A stretch of DNA of 37,454 nt, from contig DATFKK010000085.1 in the NCBI GenBank assembly GCA_035268685.1, positions 1 to 37,454 of the forward strand, given 5' to 3'. Shown piece by piece: positions 10,457 through 18,064 of this stretch (positions are counted from its first letter, which is position 1; each line of letters begins with the position of its first letter). Under the pieces are notes generated by a model, which saw only the letters and a list, made by a program, of their open reading frames with translations, searched no databases and had not been told where the DNA came from. The stretch is from Candidatus Krumholzibacteriia bacterium. Lineage in GTDB: Bacteria; Krumholzibacteriota; Krumholzibacteriia; JAJRXK01. Both the position numbers and the translations under genes were made by a program.

Positions 10457-11856
10457 GCACTTCCGATCCCCTCTTCGGCTTCGAGCCCGAAGACGTGCGG
10501 CGCTTCGATCACGAGTACGTGTGGCATCCCTTCACGCCGATGGACGACTACGTGGCCGCGTCACCGCCGGTGATCGTCGGGGGTGAGGGCCGGAGACTGC
10601 AGGACACCGAGGGTCGCTGGTACTGGGACGGCTCGAGTTCGATCTGGCTGAACGTGCACGGCCACCGCGACCCCGACCTCGACGCGTCGATCCGCGAGCA
10701 GCTCGATCGGATCGCCCACTCCACGCTCCTCGGCGCGGGCAACGTTCCCGCCTCGGTGCTCGCGAAACGCCTGGTGGACGTCACGCCCGAAGGACTCGAG
10801 CGCGTGTTCTTCTCCGACAGCGGGGCCACGGCGGTGGAGATCGCGTTGAAGGCGGCGATCCAGTTCTTCGCCAACCAGGGCCGTGCCGAGAAGCGCCACG
10901 TGGTGGGCTTCACCGATAACTACCACGGCGACACGATCGGGGCGATGTCGGTGGCGCCCGACCCGGTGTTCCACTGGCCCTTCCTGTCGATGCTCCCGGA
11001 GCAACCGCGCGTGGCGTATCCCTACTGGTTCGGCCACCCGAGCGGCGCGACGAATCCCGAGGAGTGCCGGCGCGCGACGCTCGACGAACTGACCGCGCTG
11101 CTCGAGCGCGACGGCGAGCGCATCGCGGCGGTGATCATCGAACCCGTCGAGGGGGCGGGCGGGATCCGGCCGGCGCCGGAAGGATTCCTGCGCGACCTGC
11201 GTTCGCTGTGCGACCGCCACGACGTGCTGATGATCGTCGACGAGGTGGCGACGGGGTTCGGCAAGACCGGCCGCATGTTCGCCTGCGACGCCGAGGGCGT
11301 CACACCCGACCTGATGTGCCTGGGCAAGGGACTCACCGGCGGCTACCTGCCGGTGGCCGCGACGTTGGCCACCGGTCGCGTGTACGACGCTTTCCTCGGT
11401 GAACGACGGCGCGCCCTCTACCACGGCCACAGCTTCACCGGCAACCAGCTCGGCTGCGCCGTGGCCCTGGCGAGCCTCGAGAAGATGCCGGCGGTGATGG
11501 ACGCGCTGCCACCGAAGATCGATCGCGTGTGGTCGCGGTTGGCCGCGCTGCGCGACCTGCCCTGCGTGGGCGACGTCCGCGGGCGCGGGCTCATGGTCGG
11601 CGTCGAACTCGTGGCCGACCGCGACGATCCGCGGCCACTGCCGTCGGACTGGCGCGCGGGCTACGCCGTCACCGACCACGCGCGCGACCTCGGGCTGATC
11701 GTCCGCCCGATCGGCAACGTGGTGATCTTCATGCCGCCGCCGTCGAGCACGCTCGAGGAGCTCGACGCGATGCTCGACGCGCTCGTGCGTGCCTTCGAGG
11801 ACGTCACGCCACGCATCGCCGAGCGCGTGGAGCGCGAGAGCCGGGGGCGGGCGTGA
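10453..11856 (+). CDS. bioA: Adenosylmethionine-8-amino-7-oxononanoate aminotransferase
   Basis: This PLP aminotransferase uses S-adenosylmethionine as amino donor to make 7,8-diaminopelargonic acid. The 467 residues show the DAPA aminotransferase pattern: HPFTPM near the N-terminus, SDSGATAVEIALK (about 121-133), the aromatic FTDNYHGDTIGAMSV, IVDEVATGFGKTG (Asp263 binding the PLP ring) and the Schiff-base Lys292 in CLGKGLTGGYLP. YHGHSFTGNQLGCA closes the site. The GTG start overlaps the stop of the KAS III gene as GTGA, with GAGGAG upstream. It likewise overlaps bioD by GTGA at its end, so the operon is tightly coupled. Confidence 0.96.
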   Translation: MSTSDPLFGFEPEDVRRFDHEYVWHPFTPMDDYVAASPPVIVGGEGRRLQDTEGRWYWDGSSSIWLNVHGHRDPDLDASIREQLDRIAHSTLLGAGNVPASVLAKRLVDVTPEGLERVFFSDSGATAVEIALKAAIQFFANQGRAEKRHVVGFTDNYHGDTIGAMSVAPDPVFHWPFLSMLPEQPRVAYPYWFGHPSGATNPEECRRATLDELTALLERDGERIAAVIIEPVEGAGGIRPAPEGFLRDLRSLCDRHDVLMIVDEVATGFGKTGRMFACDAEGVTPDLMCLGKGLTGGYLPVAATLATGRVYDAFLGERRRALYHGHSFTGNQLGCAVALASLEKMPAVMDALPPKIDRVWSRLAALRDLPCVGDVRGRGLMVGVELVADRDDPRPLPSDWRAGYAVTDHARDLGLIVRPIGNVVIFMPPPSSTLEELDAMLDALVRAFEDVTPRIAERVERESRGRA

Positions 11857-12599
11857 GCGGCGGTCTGCTCGTCACGGGCACCGACACCGGCGTGGGCAAG
11901 ACCTTCGTCGCCGCGGGCATCGCCCGCGCGTGGCGCGACGCGGGCATCGAGGTGGGCGTGATGAAGCCCGCCGAGACCGGACACGACCCCCGGGTCGCCG
12001 GTCCCTGGCCGGCCGACGCCCGAACACTGGCCCTGGCCTCGCGGACGGTGGACGCGCTCGAAGCCGTGGTTCCCTACACCTTCGTCGACCCCGTCGCCCC
12101 GCTGGTCGGCGCGCGCCGCGAGGGCCGCGTGATCGAGACCGAGCGCATCGCCGACGCCTTCACCCGCATCGTCGCCCGCCACGACGTGGTGGTGGTGGAG
12201 GGGGCCGGAGGCCTCTCGGTGCCCATCGCCGAATTCGGACACGATGATCACTTGTTCGATCACACGGATCTGTCCACACTGCTCGGACTCCCCCTGCTGA
12301 TCGTGGCCCGCGCCCATCTCGGAACGCTCAATCACACCTTCCTCACCGTGCGCTACGCGCGCGAGCGCGCCATCACGGTGATCGGTGTGGTATTGAACGG
12401 GCGGGACCCGAGGGCCGACGACCCGTCGGTCGCCGACAACGCGGCCATGATCGAGGAGATGTGCGAGGTCCCCGTGCTCGGGACGATCGACCGGATCGAA
12501 GGTCTGGTCGACGTCGACGTCATGGCGCGGGCCTGCCGCGAGTCGATCGATCTCGACCGCATCCACGACCTGTCGATGGTGCAAGGAGACACCGTATGA
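11853..12599 (+). CDS. bioD: Dethiobiotin synthetase
   Basis: This ATP-dependent enzyme carboxylates diaminopelargonate and closes the ureido ring. In 248 residues it has the P-loop GTDTGVGKT (residues 9-17), the family Lys/Glu segment VMKPAETG, and EGAGGLSVPI, which binds substrate and Mg. C-terminal GVVLNGRDP and PVLGTID are also typical. GTG start at 11853, overlapping the bioA stop; the end overlaps bioB as ATGA. The insertion GHDDHLFDHTDLS in the middle is slightly longer than in enterobacterial forms. Confidence 0.96.
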   Translation: MSGGLLVTGTDTGVGKTFVAAGIARAWRDAGIEVGVMKPAETGHDPRVAGPWPADARTLALASRTVDALEAVVPYTFVDPVAPLVGARREGRVIETERIADAFTRIVARHDVVVVEGAGGLSVPIAEFGHDDHLFDHTDLSTLLGLPLLIVARAHLGTLNHTFLTVRYARERAITVIGVVLNGRDPRADDPSVADNAAMIEEMCEVPVLGTIDRIEGLVDVDVMARACRESIDLDRIHDLSMVQGDTV

Positions 12600-13615
12600 A
12601 CCCTCCGACCTCCGCGGCCGCCGCGCCGACGACCTCGAAGTGGAACGCCCTGGCCGACCGCGTGCTCGCGGGCCAGGCGATCGAACCGGACGAGGCCCGG
12701 TCGATCCTCGACGCCCCCGACGTCGAGCTGCTCGACCTGTTGGCCGCGGCGTATCGCATCCGCCACCACCACTACGGCAACAAGGTCAAGCTCAACTACC
12801 TGGTGAACGCCAAGAGCGGCCTGTGCCCGGAGGACTGCACCTACTGCTCGCAGAGCAAGGACTCGACGGCCGAGATCCATCAGTACCGGCTGATGTCGCA
12901 GGAGCAGATCGTCGAGAAGGCCGACCACGCGGCGAAGATGCACGCGGGAACGTGTTGCATCGTGATCAGCGCCAAGGGACCGAGTGATCGCGAGGTCGAC
13001 CACGTGGCCGGTGCGATCCAGGAGATCCGCCAGCGCCATCCCGACATGAAGCTGTGCGCGTGCCTTGGCATCCTGAAGGACGGACAGGCCGAACGGCTCG
13101 CCGACGCCGGGGCCGATCGCTACAACCACAACCTGAACACGGCCGAGACCCACTACGAGGACATCTGCTCGACCCACTCCTACGCCGATCGTCTGGCCAC
13201 CGTGGAGTCGAGCAAGAAGGCGGGGATCTCTCCGTGCAGCGGCGTGATCATCGGCATGGGGGAGACGCGCGACCAGGTGGTCGAGAGCTCCTACGCCCTG
13301 CGCGACCTCGACGTCGACTCGATCCCCGTGAACTTCCTGATCGCGATCGAGGGAACGCCGCTGGCCGAGCAGCCGCTCGAACCTCTCGACCCGCGCTACT
13401 GTCTCAAGGTGCTGTGCATGTACCGCTTCGTGAATCCGACCAAGGAGCTGCGCGTGTCCGCCGGCCGCGAGGTGCACCTGCGACACATGCAGCCCATGGC
13501 CCTGTACGCGGCCAACGCGATGTTCCTGGCCGACTACCTCACCGAGCCCGGACAGGCGCCGGACCTCGACGAGCAGATGGTCGAGGACCTCGGATTCGAG
13601 TGGGAAACTCCCTGA
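12596..13615 (+). CDS. bioB: Biotin synthase
   Basis: This radical SAM enzyme inserts sulfur into dethiobiotin, the last step of biotin synthesis. The 4Fe-4S cluster motif is C77-PED-C81-TY-C84, followed by SQSK. Further conserved segments are CCIVISAKGP, YNHNLNTAETHY, GVIIGMGET and RVSAGREV. Those include the Cys and Arg ligands of the 2Fe-2S cluster. Length is 339 residues. The ATG overlaps the bioD stop and has AAGGAG at 12583-12588. It is the last gene of the operon; no clear terminator follows. Confidence 0.97.
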   Translation: MNPPTSAAAAPTTSKWNALADRVLAGQAIEPDEARSILDAPDVELLDLLAAAYRIRHHHYGNKVKLNYLVNAKSGLCPEDCTYCSQSKDSTAEIHQYRLMSQEQIVEKADHAAKMHAGTCCIVISAKGPSDREVDHVAGAIQEIRQRHPDMKLCACLGILKDGQAERLADAGADRYNHNLNTAETHYEDICSTHSYADRLATVESSKKAGISPCSGVIIGMGETRDQVVESSYALRDLDVDSIPVNFLIAIEGTPLAEQPLEPLDPRYCLKVLCMYRFVNPTKELRVSAGREVHLRHMQPMALYAANAMFLADYLTEPGQAPDLDEQMVEDLGFEWETP

Positions 13616-13854
13616 TCCCGCCGCCGGGGCCGCGCGGGGTTTGCTCCCGGATCGCGGCGGAGTAGGGTTTCCGCCCCGGGCCGTCGAGCGCGTCGTCGAT
13701 CCGGGACACGGCTCCCGGCACACGGGCCTCGCCGGCCGCGTGACTCCGACGCGAGGAGCGCGAAGCGTACCGCTCCCTGTCGTGGGCCCTGCTGGCCCTG
13801 GCCGTGATCGGAGTGCAGACCTCGGCCGGACTCGCCTGAACCCCGGGGAGACCC

Positions 13855-14202
13855 ATGAGCGAGAAGACACTGTTCTCGAAGATCATCGACGGCGAGATCC
13901 CCGGCGATTTCGTCCACCGCGACGAATCGTGCGTGGTGATCCGCGACATCAACCCGCAGGCCCCGGTCCACCTGCTGGTGATCCCGGTGGAACCGCTGCC
14001 CGGCATCCAGGCCGCCGAAGAGGAGCACCGGGATCTGCTCGGCCACCTGATGCTGGTCGCCGGGAAGGTCGCCCACGACCAGGGCCTCGCCGAAGACGGC
14101 TACCGCCTCGTGGTGAACGCCGGAGACAACGGAGGTCAGGAGGTGGACCATCTACACGTCCACGTTCTGGGTGGTCGCCCGCTCCGCTGGCCGCCGGGCT
14201 GA
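13855..14202 (+). CDS. HIT (HINT-type) family nucleotide hydrolase
   Basis: This is a 115-residue protein of the HIT superfamily, close to the HINT branch, which hydrolyses purine nucleoside phosphoramidates such as AMP-lysine. The N-terminus KTLFSKIIDGEIPGDFVH and the segment RDINPQAPVHLLVIP are typical. The catalytic histidine triad is H99-L-H101-V-H103 before LGG. The ATG at 13855 follows GGGGAG. It stands alone on the plus strand between bioB and a DUF2461 gene. Confidence 0.93.
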   Translation: MSEKTLFSKIIDGEIPGDFVHRDESCVVIRDINPQAPVHLLVIPVEPLPGIQAAEEEHRDLLGHLMLVAGKVAHDQGLAEDGYRLVVNAGDNGGQEVDHLHVHVLGGRPLRWPPG

Positions 14203-14542
14203 CCCCCGGCGGTCGCCGCGAGCCCGCCCCGGTGCAGAGAACGGCCCGGGGACCGTGTTCCCGACACGCGGGTCCAGTTTTCCTGGACCGGACCAGTGTC
14301 GGCACAACTGACGCGATGACAGCGGTTTGCCGTTTCTTCGCCCTGCGGGGCCGATCCCTGTGCCTCGTCCGGTCGCTGCCGCTCCGGTCGGCCTGTGCTA
14401 CGTTTGTCCGGAACGTGGGTCCAGCCGAATCGTAGAACTGGCCGTTCCCCGCGCCCGCGGGGAGGCGGGGCCGCGCTGGCCCGTCGCCTCTTCGTTGCCA
14501 GAGCGGGCGGGTCACGCAGCCGGGCCGAGGAGCCGGACGATC
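14203..14542. other. Intergenic region with structured element
   Basis: This 340-bp gap between the HIT and DUF2461 genes contains no credible ORF. It holds the two-tier hairpin at 14261-14302 and a second copy of GGTCCAG near 14413. A weak TGC-TACGTT element lies at about 14396-14404. No clear -35 is present. Confidence 0.4.
14261..14302 (+). repeat. Two-tier inverted repeat after the HIT gene
   Basis: The inner arms are GGTCCAG (14271-14277) and CTGGACC (14283-14289) around a 5-base loop. The outer arms are CCGACAC (14261-14267) and GTGTCGG (14296-14302). The internal loop is asymmetric, 3 against 6 bases. No T-run follows, so it is not a classical terminator. An alternative hairpin, CGTGT (14254-14258) with ACACG (14264-14268), would compete for the left outer arm. 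Confidence 0.5.
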
Positions 14543-15367
14543 ATGGATTTCACTGGATTTCGCGCGGAGACCTTCCGCTTCTTCGAAGATCTGGCCGCCA
14601 ACAACTCGACCGAGTGGTTCGACGACCACCTGCCCGTGTTCGAGGAGTTCGTCCTCGAGCCCATGCGCGGTCTGGTCGAGACGTTGCGCGAGGACCTCAC
14701 GTCGCTGAACCCCGCCCTGGTGAGCGACGATCCCGACACGCACTTCTCCGAGATGCGACGCGGTCCACGGACCCCACCCGGCACGCCGCCGATCAAGACC
14801 AGCTTCTACGCCTTCTTCTGGGACCAGGACGTCCGGCGGCTGGTCGACGGCAATCTGTTCGTCGGCGTGTCCGCGCAGGGAGTTACGATCGGGTTCTCCA
14901 TCTACGACTTCGGTGATCCGCAGTCGCGTATGCGTCGGGTGTTCAAGCCGAGGCTCCCGCAGCACCTGGGCCTGCTCGACGACTACATCAAGGCGAACTA
15001 CCTGCGGCGGGGCTTCGACTTCCACCGCTACGTCCGCGCGGCCGGCCGGCTGGGCATGCGGGAGGTCGATGCCTTCCCGTCGGTGCCCTCCGCGTGGGAG
15101 AACACGCTGGGCTGGGTCGCACGCCGCCACATCCACACCGAGAGTTCGCGGCTGACGCCGGGCTCGTTCGTGGGCGAGGTCAACGAGAGCTTCACCCGCC
15201 TCTACCCGCTGTACGTCTTCACGAGCGATCCGAGCGAGGACTTCCAGCGGCGGCTGCGCGTGCCGAAGGCCCAGCAGACCACGCGCCGGAGCAAGACACC
15301 GGCCCGCGCGCCGGCGCGTTCGGGGGCGAACACCGGCGACCGGGTCGCGCGCAGCGCGCGGTCCTGA
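14543..15367 (+). CDS. DUF2461 family protein
   Basis: This 274-residue soluble protein matches the DUF2461 pattern. The N-terminus FRAETFRFFEDLAANNSTEWFDDH parallels the family's LxxLxxNNxREWFxxxK opening. PPIKTSFYAFFW then matches the conserved KTxxYxxF segment, and GVSAQGVTIGFSIYDFG follows. The function of this family is not established. The last 35 residues are basic and low-complexity (RRSKTPARAPARSG), probably disordered. The ATG at 14543 is chosen over upstream in-frame codons because the family N-terminus starts here and GAGGAG lies about 10 bases before it. It converges with the GNAT gene with a 14-bp gap. Confidence 0.8.
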   Translation: MDFTGFRAETFRFFEDLAANNSTEWFDDHLPVFEEFVLEPMRGLVETLREDLTSLNPALVSDDPDTHFSEMRRGPRTPPGTPPIKTSFYAFFWDQDVRRLVDGNLFVGVSAQGVTIGFSIYDFGDPQSRMRRVFKPRLPQHLGLLDDYIKANYLRRGFDFHRYVRAAGRLGMREVDAFPSVPSAWENTLGWVARRHIHTESSRLTPGSFVGEVNESFTRLYPLYVFTSDPSEDFQRRLRVPKAQQTTRRSKTPARAPARSGANTGDRVARSARS

Positions 15368-15381
15368 GGGTTGCGCCGCGG

Positions 15382-16266
15382 TCAGGCCGGATCGCGGCGC
15401 CTGCCACGCCGCACCACGTGCCCGGCGAGGGCCAGGGTCCACGCGGCCGCTCCGGTCGCGGCCAGCCCGACCGCTGCCACCAGATCCACGTCGACGGCCA
15501 GGGCGAGGACCGCGCTGACCGCGATCGCCGCGCCGGCGACGCTCGCAGTGTAGCCGACGATCCGGGCTCCGCACCGCCAGCCCCGGTCCCGCCGCAGCGG
15601 GAGCAGGACATGCAGGGCCCACGCGGCCAGCCCGGTCAGGCTGGCGATCGGGACCGCCAGGATCGGGCGCCAGACCTCGGGGCCGACCACGGCGAGCACC
15701 AGGGAGGCGGTCAGGAGACCGGACCCCACCGCGGCCGACAGGGAGATCGACGGACGTCGTCCGGGCACCAGGTACCGCAGCTCGACGAGTTCGCGTTCGT
15801 GGACCCGGTGCGTCCCCCGATCCCCGAATCCGCACCGCCGGTAGCACTGCAGCGCGCGCGGATTGTCGGCGAAGGCGCTGATGGACACTTCGCGGACGTC
15901 GCGCTCCCTCTCGGCGATGTCCTGGAGGGCGCGGACGAGGATGCGACCGAGGCCGAGACCTCGCTGGGACGGCAGGACCATCATGTGCCCGATCCAGACC
16001 CGGGCGGGCACGCGCGCGTCGTCCACGAGTTCGGCATAGCCGACGACCCGCCCCCGCTGCTCGAGTACGTAGCCGGATCGTCGTTGCTCGATCCAGTGGC
16101 GGACCGTCTCGGCCGTCAGCGGAAAGGTCTCGTCGGGTGAGACCTGAGCGAGATCCCCGGGCGTGGAGACGAGCCCGGCGACGGCCGCCGCGTCGGCCGG
16201 CCGCGCCGGGCGAACCCGGAGCCCCTTCCGATCGGCTTCCGTCGACTGATCGACAGTGGCGGTCAT
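15382..16266 (-). CDS. GNAT N-acetyltransferase fused to a membrane domain
   Basis: The 294-residue protein has two parts. Residues about 15-160 form a GNAT acetyltransferase domain with VRPARPADAAAVAGLV (beta-1/alpha-1), GYVLEQRGRVVGYAELV, and the acetyl-CoA pyrophosphate loop VLPSQRGLGLGRILV (motif A, Q-R-G-L-G-L-G). SAFADNPRALQCYRRCGF (motif B) follows. Residues about 180-285 hold four hydrophobic helices with no known motif. The start at 16266 is chosen for GAGGA 5-9 bases upstream; the frame is open to 16323. A TACAAT -10 lies at 16300-16295. The membrane half may bring the acetyltransferase to a membrane-bound substrate; the substrate is unknown. Confidence 0.75.
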   Translation of the reverse strand: MTATVDQSTEADRKGLRVRPARPADAAAVAGLVSTPGDLAQVSPDETFPLTAETVRHWIEQRRSGYVLEQRGRVVGYAELVDDARVPARVWIGHMMVLPSQRGLGLGRILVRALQDIAERERDVREVSISAFADNPRALQCYRRCGFGDRGTHRVHERELVELRYLVPGRRPSISLSAAVGSGLLTASLVLAVVGPEVWRPILAVPIASLTGLAAWALHVLLPLRRDRGWRCGARIVGYTASVAGAAIAVSAVLALAVDVDLVAAVGLAATGAAAWTLALAGHVVRRGRRRDPA

Positions 16267-16571
16267 GCGTTCCTCGGCGGGCGGAAGAGTCGCCATTGTA
16301 TCCGGAGCCGGCCTCGATTGCACCTCTGGACGCGGGGCCGGTCGTCCGGACTCCGTCCGTTCGAATGATGATTTCTTGTGATGTTCTTCTTCTTTTGTTC
16401 ACTCGGGGCTTGCCATCTCCGTAGTGGGGGTGCAGCTTCGCCATACGACATCATGAGCTGCGCAGAGGAGTGATCGGGAGCCGCGCGCCCCGGATTGCCC
16501 GCCCCGCGAGGGTCGGGCCGGGAGTGGCTCCTCGGATGCGCACGGCGGTGCGCGAGCGGCGAAGGGCCGTC
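16267..16571. other. Divergent intergenic region with an AT-rich island
   Basis: This 305-bp spacer lies between the divergent GNAT-membrane and membrane/TPR-like genes. A TACAAT -10-like hexamer for the minus-strand gene is at 16300-16295, with only a poor -35. A pyrimidine-rich, AT-rich island at about 16360-16402 stands out from the GC-rich surroundings. No credible small ORF was found. Confidence 0.4.
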
Positions 16572-17348
16572 ATGACGCAGCGAAGTGATCGGAATGCGAC
16601 TCTTCTCGCCGAGGCCGGCCCCCGGGTCCGGGCTCCGAGGAAGGCGGATCTCCCCGATCCGCGGGTCCGCTCCGAAGTCCACGAGACACCTCTGCGTTTC
16701 CCGGAGCCATCGATGGCGGCCGCGGCGGCCGGCGTGTCCGTCCTGCTGTCGGAGACCGCGCATCGTGTGCGGAGCTGGTCCCTCGACCACCGCGACCCGG
16801 TCCGTCACCTGACCTGGCTGGTGCCGCTTGCGACCCTCGGACCGTTGACGTTCGTGATCGCCGGGGTCCATTGGGCCTGGCCGGCCGCCCTGGCCACGGT
16901 GGTGGTCTTCGGTGCGCTGCGCCTCGTGTCCGGGCTGTCGCACCGCGTCGCCGTGCTGTCGCGGGAGGTCTCCGCCGAGCTCGAGCACGGCGTGCCGCCC
17001 ATCGAACTGCGTGACGAGATCGAGACGTTGATCGGCCTCGACCCCGGAAACGACCCGGCGCGGCTGTTGCTGGCCCACGTGAGGGTCCAGCAGAACGACC
17101 CGCTCGCCGCACTCCTGCAGCTGGCACCGCTACGGGACCGCCATCCCGACGACGGCATGGTGGTCCTGCTGGCCGCTGTGGCCTATGCCGGCCTCGGAGC
17201 CGCAGAGGACGCCGGGCGCATGCTCGACGCCTTGCAGCTCGACGCCGCGCATCCGTGGACCCCGAAGGTCCGGCAGTTCCACGAGGCCTGCCGACGCGAG
17301 GTCGACGCGGTCCGCGTGTCCAGCGACGAGTTCGACCTGGACGTCTAG
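16572..17348 (+). CDS. Hypothetical membrane protein with TPR-like C-terminus
   Basis: This is a 258-residue protein. An Arg-rich N-terminus precedes a membrane hairpin at about residues 80-125 (TWLVPLATLGPLTFVIAGVHW, then WPAALATVVVFGALRLV). Behind it lie helical repeats of TPR character (PARLLLAHVRVQQNDPLAALLQL, GMVVLLAAVAYAGLGAAEDAGRML). No enzyme motif is seen. The ATG at 16572 is preferred for the upstream GAAGGG; the frame is open to 16470, which would add 34 Arg-rich residues. A tandem pair of hairpins follows the stop. I do not recognise a specific family; TPR-like repeats suggest a protein-interaction role. Confidence 0.55.
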   Translation: MTQRSDRNATLLAEAGPRVRAPRKADLPDPRVRSEVHETPLRFPEPSMAAAAAGVSVLLSETAHRVRSWSLDHRDPVRHLTWLVPLATLGPLTFVIAGVHWAWPAALATVVVFGALRLVSGLSHRVAVLSREVSAELEHGVPPIELRDEIETLIGLDPGNDPARLLLAHVRVQQNDPLAALLQLAPLRDRHPDDGMVVLLAAVAYAGLGAAEDAGRMLDALQLDAAHPWTPKVRQFHEACRREVDAVRVSSDEFDLDV

Positions 17349-17410
17349 AGATCCGACGGAGAGCCCGAGGGAGTCACGAGGAAGAAGAACGACCGATCAC
17401 TCGACGCTCG

Positions 17411-17437
17411 AAGGCCGTGGGGGTACGACACGGCCTT
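17411..17437 (+). terminator. Stem-loop after the membrane/TPR-like gene
   Basis: A perfect 9-bp stem, AAGGCCGTG (17411-17419) with CACGGCCTT (17429-17437), has a 9-base loop 62 bp past the stop codon. The T-run is minimal. An overlapping smaller hairpin, CGGCC-TTT-CGGCC, could compete. Confidence 0.5.
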
Positions 17438-17515
17438 TCGGCCGGCAGCGAGAGAGGCACTGTGGACGGAATATGGGGTTCAGGTCCGCAGCCGTTGAAG
17501 AGATGCCGGTCATGA

Positions 17516-17549
17516 GGAAACGGGTCCCTCGCCCGAGGGACCCGTTTCC
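17516..17549. terminator. Strong bidirectional terminator hairpin
   Basis: A perfect 16-bp inverted repeat (GGAAACGGGTCCCTCG at 17516-17531, its complement at 17534-17549) sits between the convergent membrane/TPR-like gene and the bactofilin gene. It is 33 bp past the bactofilin stop. The AAA/TTT pairs near the stem base act as weak U-tracts on both strands. Confidence 0.75.
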
Positions 17550-17582
17550 GATTCCACCGACGGTGCGCGGCGCGGTCGACGG

Positions 17583-18017
17583 TCAGGAGGCCTGAGCCTG
17601 CTTGCCCTTCGAGGTGTCGGGCTTCTGCTCGGGTCGCCGGTCGAGACCCTTGTCCTGCCCCATGGAGCAGCTTCCCTCGAAGAACACGCCCTCGTCGATC
17701 ACGAGACGCCGGGTGCGGATGTCGCCCTCGACGTGGCTTCCGTTCTGGAGCTCGATCTTCGTCTCGGCGTTGATGTTCCCGACGATCTTCCCGCCGACCA
17801 CGGCGGTCTTCACGTAGATGTCGCCCTTCACGACGCCGGTCTTGCCGACGACGAGCTGCTCGGGCGTGCGGATCGTTCCCTCGAACTCACCTTCCACGCG
17901 GAACACGCCCTGGATCTCGACTTCACCCTTGAAGGAGCATCCCTGCGCCAGGATCGAGGTTCCGCGGGCGTCGCCGCTCGGAGTCGGGGTCATGGTTTCC
18001 TGTTCCTTCCCGAACAT
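17583..18017 (-). CDS. Bactofilin
   Basis: This is a 144-residue polymer-forming cytoskeletal protein of the bactofilin (DUF583) family. The core (about residues 18-118) is a right-handed beta-helix with repeats such as GTSILAQGCSFKGEVEIQG, VEGEFEGTIRTPEQLVVG and GSHVEGDIRTRRLVIDEG. Short disordered tails flank it, the C-terminal one rich in K, P and Q. No membrane segment is present. The ATG at 18017 is used because the open frame upstream runs through the neighbour's gene. It follows the LytM-like gene by 47 bp on the same strand. Bactofilin-M23 pairs shape cell walls in several bacteria. Confidence 0.93.
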   Translation of the reverse strand: MFGKEQETMTPTPSGDARGTSILAQGCSFKGEVEIQGVFRVEGEFEGTIRTPEQLVVGKTGVVKGDIYVKTAVVGGKIVGNINAETKIELQNGSHVEGDIRTRRLVIDEGVFFEGSCSMGQDKGLDRRPEQKPDTSKGKQAQAS

Positions 18018-18064
18018 GTTCGGTCCGTCCTTCCGAGGTGAGCGCTGGGGCCGTTCGTGGGGGC

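Noticed and set aside
13616-13690. Terminator after bioB
   Set aside because: GC-rich complementary stretches exist, but the only pairing arms are short and separated by a long loop, with no T-run.
13949-16444. 831-codon minus-strand open frame
   Set aside because: It crosses the HIT and DUF2461 genes in antisense and part of the GNAT gene in another frame; the AT-rich start (MAKLHPHYG) has no supported continuation.
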